A stretch of 64,000 nucleotides of DNA from JBDIVL01 sp039794405. Lineage in GTDB: Bacteria; Planctomycetota; Brocadiia; Brocadiales; Brocadiaceae. This document shows positions 17,420 through 25,611 of this stretch, piece by piece. The notes under the pieces are model-generated. The model was not told the origin of the DNA and searched no databases. It was given only the letters and a program-made list of their open reading frames with translations. How positions within the stretch are numbered: the stretch's first letter is position 1; each line of letters begins with the position of its first letter. The stretch spans positions 1 through 64,000 of the forward strand of contig JBDIVL010000024.1 of the NCBI GenBank assembly GCA_039794405.1, given 5' to 3'. The translations under genes and the position numbers were made by a program.

Positions 17420-17535
17420 GTAGGGTGGATTAAGGCGTTGGTTTTTACGCCGAATCCACCTTCACAATACCCACCCCTCAATCCCCTCCTGGGAGGGGAC
17501 TCAGGGGTGGGTTCGCTTCGCTTAATCCACCCTAC
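17420..17535. repeat. MITE-like element with 15-base terminal inverted repeats
   Basis: Perfect terminal arms GTAGGGTGGATTAAG (17420-17434) and CTTAATCCACCCTAC (17521-17535) enclose about 86 bases. The enclosed part has its own palindromic core, CCACCCCTCAATCCCC ... GGGGACTCAGGGGTGGG. It has no coding capacity. It lies between chrB and the small gene at 17556 and could attenuate or terminate transcription there. Confidence 0.8.
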
Positions 17536-17555
17536 CGCAAACACGCATAAATAAA

Positions 17556-17855
17556 ATGAAATTTCCTATACAATCAAGACAAAGAAAGGAGGTAACAGAT
17601 AAGCCACCACTTGATGATCATTTTAAAAATAGCAAGGAAAGAACAGGAAATGCTTATGAGGAGCTTCATCACTGGATTGATGATACTAAGACAAAAGCCC
17701 CAGAAATTCACGACCTTGCAAAAATTCATGAGAATATAGCATATGTCCGTGAAAGATGGGGAGAAGCAGCGGTTGAGGAGTTTGTGCTTCATATAAAAGA
17801 GGATCTGGAACATAGATTAAAGGAAAATCTGCAATACTTTGGGCTTTTCAAATGA
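17556..17855 (+). CDS. Small hypothetical protein between chrB and the MFS gene
   Basis: A 99-residue charged, helical protein with no recognised family. It has RTGNAYEELHHWIDDTKTKA in the middle and a second helical half (YVRERWGEAAVEEFVLHIKE). There is no signal peptide or cysteine. The stop overlaps the ATG of the MFS gene by four bases, so it is translationally coupled to the transporter. It is probably a soluble accessory of this ChrB/MFS/ABC group, which is an inference from position only. Confidence 0.7.
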   Translation: MKFPIQSRQRKEVTDKPPLDDHFKNSKERTGNAYEELHHWIDDTKTKAPEIHDLAKIHENIAYVRERWGEAAVEEFVLHIKEDLEHRLKENLQYFGLFK

Positions 17856-19066
17856 CAAACAATACCAGAATACTATCCCCATTCGTTGCCCTTTGCACGG
17901 TGGGGTTCTTCGCAAGGATGAGTTATGCTATGGCAAGAACCCCACTCTTGCCTCTCTTTGCATTATCATTAGGTGCAGACCCAGAGGCAATTGGCTTTGT
18001 CGTTGGTGCTTCTACCATAACAGGGATCTTTTTCAAATTACCAGCAGGCACACTTTCCGATATTTATGGCAGATACAGGATGCTGTTTCTCAGCGTCCTG
18101 GTTTTTGCATTTACTCCTTTTATTTACTATCTGGTAACAAGTTACTGGCAGCTTGTTTCTCTCAGATTTTTCCACGGATTGGCTACATCGATCTATGGAC
18201 CAGTTGCCATGGCGACAATCGCCGATATTGCCGGGGAGAAAAAGGGGGAAAGGCTTTCGATATTTTCATCTATTACCATTATCGGAAATCTTATTGGCGC
18301 ACCGCTCGGCGGATATATCCTCAAGTATCTGGCTGGCAACGGAAGTAATTCTGTACAGCATTTTCATAGTGCATATCTCGTCTGTGGGATTATTGGTCTG
18401 ATTTCTTTGGGTTTTACCGTAAAATTGATGAATTCAAGAAGATCAGAAACCACACAAATCAAAAATCCCTTGAGTGAAGTATGGAGGAAGTTCTTTAAGG
18501 GCATCCGGGAGGTCATCAGCGACTATCGGATTATTATCACCAGTAATATGGAAGGTATACAGAATTTGTCGGTTGGTGCCCTGGAGGCTTTTTTGCCTAT
18601 TTATGCCGTTACTGTGGCAAAATTAAATCCATTTCTGGCTGGAATTCTGTGGGGCGCACAGGTGGTTACAACAATCCTTGCAAAACCGGTTATGGGGAGG
18701 ATCTCCGATCAATACGGGAGAAAGCCTATAATCTTCTCCGGGATGTGGATATGTGCTATTTCTTTAGCGTGTATCCCTTTGACGCAATATTTTTATTTCT
18801 TGATTCTTTTAGCTGCCGTCTTTGGTGTTGGTGAGGCATTTGTGACTTCTTCTTCGGCTGCTATGGTCGCTGATTTCTGTAAGGAACAGAACTACGGCGC
18901 TGCCATGGGGACGTTCGGAAGTATCTTTGATATCGGTCATGCCTCGGGCCCTATTTTAGCCGGATTCCTTTTGTCGCATCTGAATTATCAATATTCGTTT
19001 GTTATTATTGCCCTTTTGTTAATAGTATCGTCATTTATTTTTGTACTAAAAGTACCAGAAAACTAA
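17852..19066 (+). CDS. MFS transporter
   Basis: A 404-residue major facilitator with about twelve hydrophobic segments. The MFS motif after TM2 reads GTLSDIYGRYRMLF, and its repeat in the second half is GRISDQYGRKPIIF. Both fit the drug:H+ antiporter style. It overlaps the preceding small gene by 4 bases and is followed after 14 bases by the ABC binding protein, which has a good ribosome site (AGAGAGGTG). The substrate cannot be read from sequence. Context with ChrB and an Fe(III)-type importer suggests oxyanion or metal handling. Confidence 0.88.
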   Translation: MTNNTRILSPFVALCTVGFFARMSYAMARTPLLPLFALSLGADPEAIGFVVGASTITGIFFKLPAGTLSDIYGRYRMLFLSVLVFAFTPFIYYLVTSYWQLVSLRFFHGLATSIYGPVAMATIADIAGEKKGERLSIFSSITIIGNLIGAPLGGYILKYLAGNGSNSVQHFHSAYLVCGIIGLISLGFTVKLMNSRRSETTQIKNPLSEVWRKFFKGIREVISDYRIIITSNMEGIQNLSVGALEAFLPIYAVTVAKLNPFLAGILWGAQVVTTILAKPVMGRISDQYGRKPIIFSGMWICAISLACIPLTQYFYFLILLAAVFGVGEAFVTSSSAAMVADFCKEQNYGAAMGTFGSIFDIGHASGPILAGFLLSHLNYQYSFVIIALLLIVSSFIFVLKVPEN

Positions 19067-19080
19067 AGAGAGGTGAAATT

Positions 19081-20079
19081 ATGAAGTTTATTCCGTTTGC
19101 GATTTTAGTTGTTACGCTTTTCTTGAAAGTATGTGTTGGAGGAGAGGTCGTTATTTATACCTCAGAAGATAAGGTTTTCTCAGAACCTATTCTTCAACAG
19201 TTTGAGAAAAAGACAGGGATAAAAGTTCGAGCTATTTATGATACGGAAGAGACAAAGAGTACCGGTTTGGTTAACCGCCTGATTGCAGAGAAGGACAATC
19301 CAAGGGCTGATGTATTCTGGAGTGGAGATCCGGTACGGCCTGTATTGCTTGAGATGAAGGGTATAACAACACCGTATATTTCAAATTCAGCGTCAGACAT
19401 CTCGGAAATCTACAAGGATAATGAGGGGCATTGGACCGGTTTTTCCGCGCGTGCCCGCATTATTCTTTACAATACAAGTCTTATAAGTACGGATGAGAAG
19501 CCATTATCCCTGTTTGATCTTACAAAGCCAAAATGGAGAGGGCAGGTTGCCATCGCAAACCCATTATTTGGTACTACCTCCATACATATGGCGGCCCTAT
19601 TTATCACACTAAGCGATGAAAAGGCAAGGAAATTTCTCCAAGATTTGAAAGCAAATGGTGTAAAAATCGTCTCATCGAACGGTGAGGTAAAACGACTTGT
19701 TGTAAGGGGAGAGGTTATAGCGGGTCTTACCGATACGGATGATGCGAATGTTGCTATTCAGGAGGGAAGTCCGGTAAAGATAGTGTTTCCGGACCAACAG
19801 GATATGGGTACGCTTATTATGCCGAATATGGTTTGTCTTATAAAGAATAGCCCAAATCCAGAAAACGGGAAAAAATTAATTGATTTTCTTTTGAGTAAAG
19901 AAGTTGAAAAAAGCCTGGCATGGGCACCGTGCGCACAAATGCCACTGAGATACGATGTACGAACACCCGCAGACGTTGTAACAATTGATGCCATAAAAGG
20001 CATGGATGTTGATTACCATGCAGTTGCACAAAGACTTGACGAGATCGGTGAATTTCTCAAGCAGTGGGCAGGATATTAA
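19081..20079 (+). CDS. Fe(III)-type ABC transporter, periplasmic binding protein
   Basis: A 332-residue exported solute-binding protein of the FbpA/AfuA/FutA class. The signal segment is AILVVTLFLKVCVGG, then the family start GEVVIYTSEDKVFSEPILQQ, then GLVNRLIAEKDNPRADVFWS and FDLTKPKWRGQVAIANP. It presents iron, or a related ligand such as a phosphonate, to the permease encoded downstream. The twin Tyr of classical ferric-binding proteins is not obvious near the C-terminus, so the ligand is uncertain. It is separated from the permease gene by a small palindromic repeat at 20104-20154. Confidence 0.87.
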   Translation: MKFIPFAILVVTLFLKVCVGGEVVIYTSEDKVFSEPILQQFEKKTGIKVRAIYDTEETKSTGLVNRLIAEKDNPRADVFWSGDPVRPVLLEMKGITTPYISNSASDISEIYKDNEGHWTGFSARARIILYNTSLISTDEKPLSLFDLTKPKWRGQVAIANPLFGTTSIHMAALFITLSDEKARKFLQDLKANGVKIVSSNGEVKRLVVRGEVIAGLTDTDDANVAIQEGSPVKIVFPDQQDMGTLIMPNMVCLIKNSPNPENGKKLIDFLLSKEVEKSLAWAPCAQMPLRYDVRTPADVVTIDAIKGMDVDYHAVAQRLDEIGEFLKQWAGY

Positions 20080-20103
20080 TTTACGTTAAGAAGATTCAAT
20101 TCT

Positions 20104-20154
20104 GTAGGGCAAACCTTTAGGTTTGCCTTCTGCAAGGCTAAAGCCTTGCCCTAC
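20104..20154. repeat. Short GTAGGGC palindromic repeat
   Basis: A 51-base imperfect palindrome begins GTAGGGCAAACCTTTAGG and ends GGCTAAAGCCTTGCCCTAC, with an internal small hairpin. It lies between the binding-protein and permease genes. It could form an RNA stem that changes the stoichiometry of the two products, as REP elements do inside transport operons. Confidence 0.75.
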
Positions 20155-20183
20155 TTGACAAATTTTGGAAGATACTATTAAAG

Positions 20184-21812
20184 ATGCAAAAAAGGTTAAC
20201 ATTGGGTTTTTTCTTTATGTTGTTTATCTGCACCACATTCATACCAATTGTGTGGATGTTTGGAAGCTCTCTCTATGAGGATGGTAGGTTTTCATTTGTT
20301 TATTACAGGGATATTTTTTTCACACAAAGGTATGTAAGGGTTGTCCTTAATAGTCTTATCCTTGCTTCTGTCACAACCCTGTTGTCTTCGCTTGCAGGCA
20401 TTCCCACAGGATTTTTTTTGGCGAAAACAAATCTTCCCCTGAAAAATGTCTTTAAAATATGTTTTCTTATCCCATTTATTATACCATCTTATATCGTAGG
20501 TATTGCGTGGGCAAATTTATTAGGAAGGACAGGATTTTTGAATACCCTCTTGTCTCAATATACGCCGCTCTCTCCTGAGTCAATTTCAAACTTTATGTAT
20601 AGTTTATATGGTGCTTCGTTTATCCTTTCGATAAATCTCTTTCCAGTCGTAATGTTAATGACTGAATATGCCCTAAAAAATATAAATCCACGGCTTGAAG
20701 AAAGTGGCCTTATAGCAGGGAGTATTTTTCAGGTAGTACGACAAATTACATTGCCCTTAGTTGCCCCAGCCATTCTTTCAAGTATGATGATTGTTTTTAT
20801 CCTGTCGCTTTCTGAGTTTGGGATACCGTCGTTATTGCAGGTTAATGTACTTACCACCCAGATATTTACCCAATTTAGTGCCTTTTATAATGAGAAGGCT
20901 GCAACGGCAATTGCCTTCCCACTCATTGTAATTACCATCATGCTTATGATATTAGAGCAGGTTTACTTCCGGGGAAAGTCGTTTGAGATATTGGGAAGAA
21001 GGGCTTCGAATGATACGATACACTATCAAGAAAGATGGCTTACTGTGATAGGTACACTCTTCTGTATCTTTATTTTCATTCTCTGTGTTATTGTTCCTCT
21101 TACTACCCTTATTGTAAGCAGTAAAACAGTATCGGCGTATTATGATGCATTTCGTTTAGCGAAGAATGGTATCAAAAATACTGTCCTTTACGGTTCTCTA
21201 GGAGCTACATTTCTTACCGTTGTGGGTTTCTTTTTAGGCTATCTTTCAGAAAAAGTCCAATCAAAATTGAGAAGCAGTATAGCACCGTTTATTTGGCTAT
21301 TCTTTGCAGTGCCTGCAACGGTGATAGGTGTCGGACTTATTAAGGTCTGCAATAGGCCTGAAGGTATATTCCAGTTTATCTATGGTTCCTTATGGATCAT
21401 TATTTTGGGGTATGGGGCACGTTTTTTACCATTATCGAGCCGTATTATGGCGAATTATTTTAAGCAGGTTTCCAATTCAACAGAGGAAGCAGGCATAGTA
21501 ATGGGCGCCTCGTGGTTCCGTATTTTAAAGAAAATTATTGTACCTTTACAAGGGTATGGGATAGTCGCTGCATGGTTGATTTCCTTCATGTTTTGTGTTG
21601 GAGAATTGGGTACAACGATATTGGTATATCCACCGGGACACGAAACACTTCCGATAACACTATTCACAGTGATGGTAAATAGTCCAGCAAACATCGTTTC
21701 AGCGCTTTCTCTTATCATTGTGGTAATGACATTATTACCTCTTGGCATTTTCCTTGCGACCTCAAGATATTTCCTGACAATGGAAGCAAAGGGTAGCAGA
21801 GTCCTACGGTAA
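20184..21812 (+). CDS. Fe(III)-type ABC transporter, duplicated permease
   Basis: A 542-residue inner-membrane permease with two tandem BPD_transp_1 halves of six or so helices each, as in SfuB/FbpB. The coupling (EAA) loops can be seen as EESGLIAGSIFQVVRQITLP in the first half and TEEAGIVMGASWFRILKKII in the second. It forms the membrane channel of the importer with the ATPase encoded 28 bases downstream. Length and architecture are normal for the family. Confidence 0.9.
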   Translation: MQKRLTLGFFFMLFICTTFIPIVWMFGSSLYEDGRFSFVYYRDIFFTQRYVRVVLNSLILASVTTLLSSLAGIPTGFFLAKTNLPLKNVFKICFLIPFIIPSYIVGIAWANLLGRTGFLNTLLSQYTPLSPESISNFMYSLYGASFILSINLFPVVMLMTEYALKNINPRLEESGLIAGSIFQVVRQITLPLVAPAILSSMMIVFILSLSEFGIPSLLQVNVLTTQIFTQFSAFYNEKAATAIAFPLIVITIMLMILEQVYFRGKSFEILGRRASNDTIHYQERWLTVIGTLFCIFIFILCVIVPLTTLIVSSKTVSAYYDAFRLAKNGIKNTVLYGSLGATFLTVVGFFLGYLSEKVQSKLRSSIAPFIWLFFAVPATVIGVGLIKVCNRPEGIFQFIYGSLWIIILGYGARFLPLSSRIMANYFKQVSNSTEEAGIVMGASWFRILKKIIVPLQGYGIVAAWLISFMFCVGELGTTILVYPPGHETLPITLFTVMVNSPANIVSALSLIIVVMTLLPLGIFLATSRYFLTMEAKGSRVLR

Positions 21813-21840
21813 TACGATCGTTTATGACAATAGGTTTATT

Positions 21841-22869
21841 ATGAATGTACTTGAAGTAAAACACGTAATAAAAATCCTTGGTAAAAAGGAGGTTGTAAGA
21901 GGTGTTTCCTTTGAAGTCAAGAGGGGACAACTGCTTGCCCTCTTAGGCCCTTCCGGATGTGGAAAGACGACGACGTTAAGAATAATTGCAGGCTTAGAAA
22001 TACCCGATTATGGTGAGATTTGGATAGATGGGGCACTTGCCAGTAGCAGCCAAAAGATAGTGATGTCCCAAAAAGAACGTCATATCGGAATGGTGTTTCA
22101 AGACCTCGCCCTCTGGCCGCATATGACGGTATATAAAAACATAGAGTTTGGATTAAAGACACTTGGGCTTACAAGGGCCGAGAGACAAAGGAGGATTGAG
22201 ACTGTTCTCGATAAGGTTAATATGAAAAAATATGCCAACGAGTATCCAGCGAGGCTTTCAGGGGGACAACAACAGCTCATTGCCATTGCAAGGGCTATTG
22301 TTACAGAACCAAAGTTACTCCTCATGGACGAGCCCTTATCGAATATTGATGTGCAATTGCGTGATGATATTAGAAAGGAAATAAAGCGTATTCAGCAGGA
22401 GACGGAGATTACCACAGTTTATGTAACTCACGACCAGGAAGATGCATTTCTGTTAGCAGACAAGATAGCCGTAATGAATGCAGGAGTAGTGGAGCAGATC
22501 GATAGTCCCGAGGAAATTTATTTTTCTCCGGGATCACTTTTCGTAGCTAATTTTATCGGAGAATCGAATACTATACGGGTAAGGATAGTAGACAGGGATA
22601 AGGTAGTAACCCCATGGGGTGAGTTGGTATGCAGGACAAAGGGCCATGAGAGGGGAGAGGCCTTTCTTTTTTTTAGACCACATCAGGTACAGGTTGAGCA
22701 AAATGGTTTTTATGAAGGGGTAATTATTAAACGGGAATTTATAGGAGGAAGGTACAGATATTATATCGAGATTCCTAAAGGTGAAATTAAATTCTATAAC
22801 CAAAAATTTTATAGAATAGGTGAACCAATCAGGTTTTCCATCAAAGAAGCGAATCTATTATTTTCTTAA
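21841..22869 (+). CDS. Fe(III)-type ABC transporter, ATPase
   Basis: A 342-residue ATP-binding subunit. Walker A is LLALLGPSGCGKTTTLRI, the Q-loop region is GMVFQDLALWPHMTV, the signature is ARLSGGQQQLIAIARAI, Walker B is LLLMDEPLSNID, and the switch His is in VTHDQEDAFLLADK. A C-terminal regulatory TOBE-type domain covers about residues 240-342. It energises the importer formed with the two genes before it. It is the last gene of the plus-strand run that begins at chrB. Confidence 0.92.
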   Translation: MNVLEVKHVIKILGKKEVVRGVSFEVKRGQLLALLGPSGCGKTTTLRIIAGLEIPDYGEIWIDGALASSSQKIVMSQKERHIGMVFQDLALWPHMTVYKNIEFGLKTLGLTRAERQRRIETVLDKVNMKKYANEYPARLSGGQQQLIAIARAIVTEPKLLLMDEPLSNIDVQLRDDIRKEIKRIQQETEITTVYVTHDQEDAFLLADKIAVMNAGVVEQIDSPEEIYFSPGSLFVANFIGESNTIRVRIVDRDKVVTPWGELVCRTKGHERGEAFLFFRPHQVQVEQNGFYEGVIIKREFIGGRYRYYIEIPKGEIKFYNQKFYRIGEPIRFSIKEANLLFS

Positions 22870-23144
22870 AGGATAAGGAGAAAAATTAAGATAAATTTAG
22901 CGTACTCCGGGCGTAGTAATTCTAAAGAGGTATCAAAAGAGTATTTTGACCTTGCCAGAGGTAAAATAAGAGTTCGTTAGAAATTAAAGGGAAATTTTTT
23001 AGTGTTGACCTCCTTTCACCGGCTTCAGTTTCGGGTTCTTAACCGAAAAGGGGATAAAAGATAGTAAAAGATCAAGCAGTGAGTAAAGAATTATTAAAGA
23101 CACAGTTTTTGGTTTTCATAGCATAGTAAACACGAATGAGTTTT

Positions 23145-23178
23145 CTAGCGTGACTTTACTTTAGTAAAGTCACGCTAG
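23145..23178. repeat. 34-base perfect palindrome
   Basis: Arms CTAGCGTGACTTTACT (23145-23160) and AGTAAAGTCACGCTAG (23163-23178) are separated by TT. No T-run follows directly, so it is not a standard terminator on its face. It abuts the end of the IS110-like relic and may be part of that element's end or an insertion target. Confidence 0.8.
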
Positions 23179-23325
23179 AGGCACATGAACCGGGTCAAAA
23201 TTACCGAAACTAAATCTATCGCCAATGGTTTTAGCGTCTTTTGGATCGTTTTTTTGTTTTTTATGAGAGAACTTACCCTTAAAGCCAGGTACGATCTGTG
23301 AGTTCAAAGCAGTAACAGAGGATGA
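23170..23325 (-). pseudogene. IS110-family transposase relic
   Basis: About 50 codons on the minus strand read VTALNSQIVPGFKGKF, then KKQKNDPKDAKTIGDRFSFG and VHVPLA-stop. The QKNDPKDAxxIADRF-FG block is characteristic of the N-terminal DEDD region of IS110-type transposases. The upstream start and the whole C-terminal domain are missing, so this is a remnant. The adjoining 34-base palindrome may belong with it. Confidence 0.6.
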
Positions 23326-23444
23326 TGGAAGGATGCGGATGGAGGAACAGTATATCCTGATTATGTGATTATTCATAAATCTTATATGATTCAAGCTGTA
23401 AAATTTACGTTTGTTTATAATTTCCAACGTAAATCCTATAACTA

Positions 23445-25493
23445 TTACCTTATCCGAAACGTCCCTGTTTTTATTTTTACTTTATCAGTACCACCTAATC
23501 TGACCTTTACCCTTACCTTTATTCTCCCTTTCGCTGAATAGGATACAACATATGCAAGGAAATATTCATGTAAACCTTCTAAAGCTTCACTATAAAACGA
23601 TTCACCGTCAAATGTCTGTGAACCACTTCCAATCAGAGATACTTTTGGAATCAAATTATAAGCAGGAGTTAAATCCGAGATATTCGCCTTTAGATAAATT
23701 AGTATATAATCACCTCTTTGAAACGTTTTTTGCTTCTTTATAGTACCTGTGTAAGGATTATATTTGTAGAAAGTTATTTTATTTAACTTTAACTTTGCCT
23801 CTTCATTACTCAGGTCCTCACCATCAATACCATGACTGGCGAACGCAGTTTCTATGACACTCACATTTGCCCCATTATTTACAGTATTATCGGCCGTGGT
23901 CCATGCATCTCTCATATCAAAAAAATTCGCGTCATTAGGCAATAAACTTATTGCGGAAGAGAACACCCGGAATGCTGTATCTGACCCCAAAGTCTTTTGA
24001 ATATCCCAATAGACCCCATTGAGTATTTCTCCCGTATAATGCACCTCCGAATAACCATAACTTGGGAGAAGGACATCATCAGGATATGTTCGTGTATTAT
24101 TCATATTTCGTGTGTAGTCCTGCGCGCCATCTTTTGATGTCAGACCCCACTCACCAATAGTTCCATTACCACCAAAATACGATGCCATGACATCTCCGGT
24201 AGATTCATGAATAGCCCCACTATAATTGTGTTCAATAACCTCATACAGTTCAGGTTCAATATGATCCAAAACGGCGTGGCCATACTCATGGGTAATCACA
24301 TCGGCATCCAGCCCAAGATTATTCAGCTCGTTCCCACAGCCAAAAAGCATATAACCAGTTGAAGAAAAATTGTAATCCCGCGTATAAAAGGCATTATCAT
24401 AACCGACTGAAGAATCATCCGGATCCTGTGCATTTACAAAAACAGGAATCTGCGCATCTAAGCTGTTAAAACCGATCGATTTCAGCGTATCGTGCATCGT
24501 ATTTACATGATAGTAGGACATAACTTCTGTTAACTCAGTATCACTGCTGGTATAACTATAATTCCTTTCGGGAGAAGATGCAGTCGAAAATTTTGAGAGG
24601 TTTGATGTATCATATTCACTGTAAATACACTCGGCATTATAGGGTTTTCCATAATTCCCCTCCAGCAGAAAAGAACCGTCAGTCAAATTATTCAAAGTAA
24701 CTGTTGTTAAAGAAGGAGTCGTAATAGGATTTTCTCTATATACGGTACCTGCCCCTGTGGCAAAACTCTGGAGTTTCTTTTTATAGAGCACCCATCCTTT
24801 TTTCTTCGCATCAACATACACCAACCATGTCTTATCGACAAGCCCTTTCTTAGAGACAATCACTCTCCATACAAGATTTTGTTCACAACCACAAGGGAGA
24901 ATTACCAGTTCCGATGACGCCTTTTCAATTCTGGACTCATCAATACCTACTGCTCTTTCTGCAGTGCGGAGCGCATCATCCTTTTCAACAAGCGGCTGTG
25001 TATCTATTTGGATATTAGGGATGCATTGATTTTCCACAAGGATGATATTATTCTTATCTGATACATGGACGGTAACCTCGGCACCTACAACCGGTATCTG
25101 ATTATAGTGTTGCCGAAATGTTATTCGTTCTCCTAAAGGGGTTTTTATATTCTTTTTTATTAGCAAACCATCGAGATCTGCTTTTAATCCAAAAAGACCA
25201 TGATATGAGGACAAAAACTTCCTCGCAGCATCCTCCGGTTTTCCAGGAAAGGCCTTACTTTTCGTGCCAAACAAACGTTTCGCAATCCCCTTTTTCTTAT
25301 CCCACTTTACTTTCCATTCGGGATTATCTTCCATTTGCAATTTTGATAAAGTAAATTCAGGTGAGTCATGTTCTGAACTTAGCGGAATAGCTCTCCCATT
25401 TGCTAAAGACTGATATAAAAAGGAAAATATACTTGCACCAAGGAATATCAATGCTATACCAGAAAAAATGCAGTAATATTTTATTTTACTCAT
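23445..25493 (-). CDS. Secreted zinc metalloprotease (M4/M36-like, with propeptide)
   Basis: A 682-residue secreted or membrane-anchored protease. The N-terminal hydrophobic segment (residues about 7-29) is a signal or anchor. A fungalysin/thermolysin propeptide (FTP-like, about 75-130) and a PepSY-type region (about 135-240) follow. The catalytic domain carries H402-E-Y-G-H406 and a third ligand E430 in GAIHESTGDVMASYF, a complete gluzincin set. The C-terminal 100 residues form a beta-rich extension. The His-to-Glu spacing of 24 residues lies between typical M4 and M36 values, so the exact family is left open. The roughly 240-residue prodomain implies autocatalytic maturation after export. 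Confidence 0.88.
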   Translation of the reverse strand: MSKIKYYCIFSGIALIFLGASIFSFLYQSLANGRAIPLSSEHDSPEFTLSKLQMEDNPEWKVKWDKKKGIAKRLFGTKSKAFPGKPEDAARKFLSSYHGLFGLKADLDGLLIKKNIKTPLGERITFRQHYNQIPVVGAEVTVHVSDKNNIILVENQCIPNIQIDTQPLVEKDDALRTAERAVGIDESRIEKASSELVILPCGCEQNLVWRVIVSKKGLVDKTWLVYVDAKKKGWVLYKKKLQSFATGAGTVYRENPITTPSLTTVTLNNLTDGSFLLEGNYGKPYNAECIYSEYDTSNLSKFSTASSPERNYSYTSSDTELTEVMSYYHVNTMHDTLKSIGFNSLDAQIPVFVNAQDPDDSSVGYDNAFYTRDYNFSSTGYMLFGCGNELNNLGLDADVITHEYGHAVLDHIEPELYEVIEHNYSGAIHESTGDVMASYFGGNGTIGEWGLTSKDGAQDYTRNMNNTRTYPDDVLLPSYGYSEVHYTGEILNGVYWDIQKTLGSDTAFRVFSSAISLLPNDANFFDMRDAWTTADNTVNNGANVSVIETAFASHGIDGEDLSNEEAKLKLNKITFYKYNPYTGTIKKQKTFQRGDYILIYLKANISDLTPAYNLIPKVSLIGSGSQTFDGESFYSEALEGLHEYFLAYVVSYSAKGRIKVRVKVRLGGTDKVKIKTGTFRIR

Positions 25494-25611
25494 TATAGGT
25501 ATCCTTAAATATAGTATGCGGTTTCAGAGTAGATCACTCCACTGTGTCATATACAGATTAACCAATTTTAAGTGCAATTTACCCATTTTGCAATACAGAT
25601 TTCATGAATTA

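Larger units (their letters stand above)
22870..23444. other. Gene-poor stretch with relic sequence
   Basis: No intact gene. An open stretch near 22920-22980 reads KEVSKEYFDLARGKIRVR-stop on the plus strand and might be a transposase scrap (IS110 proteins begin with a DVSK motif), but this is weak. The palindrome at 23145 and the IS110-like relic at 23170 occupy the right half. Confidence 0.4.
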
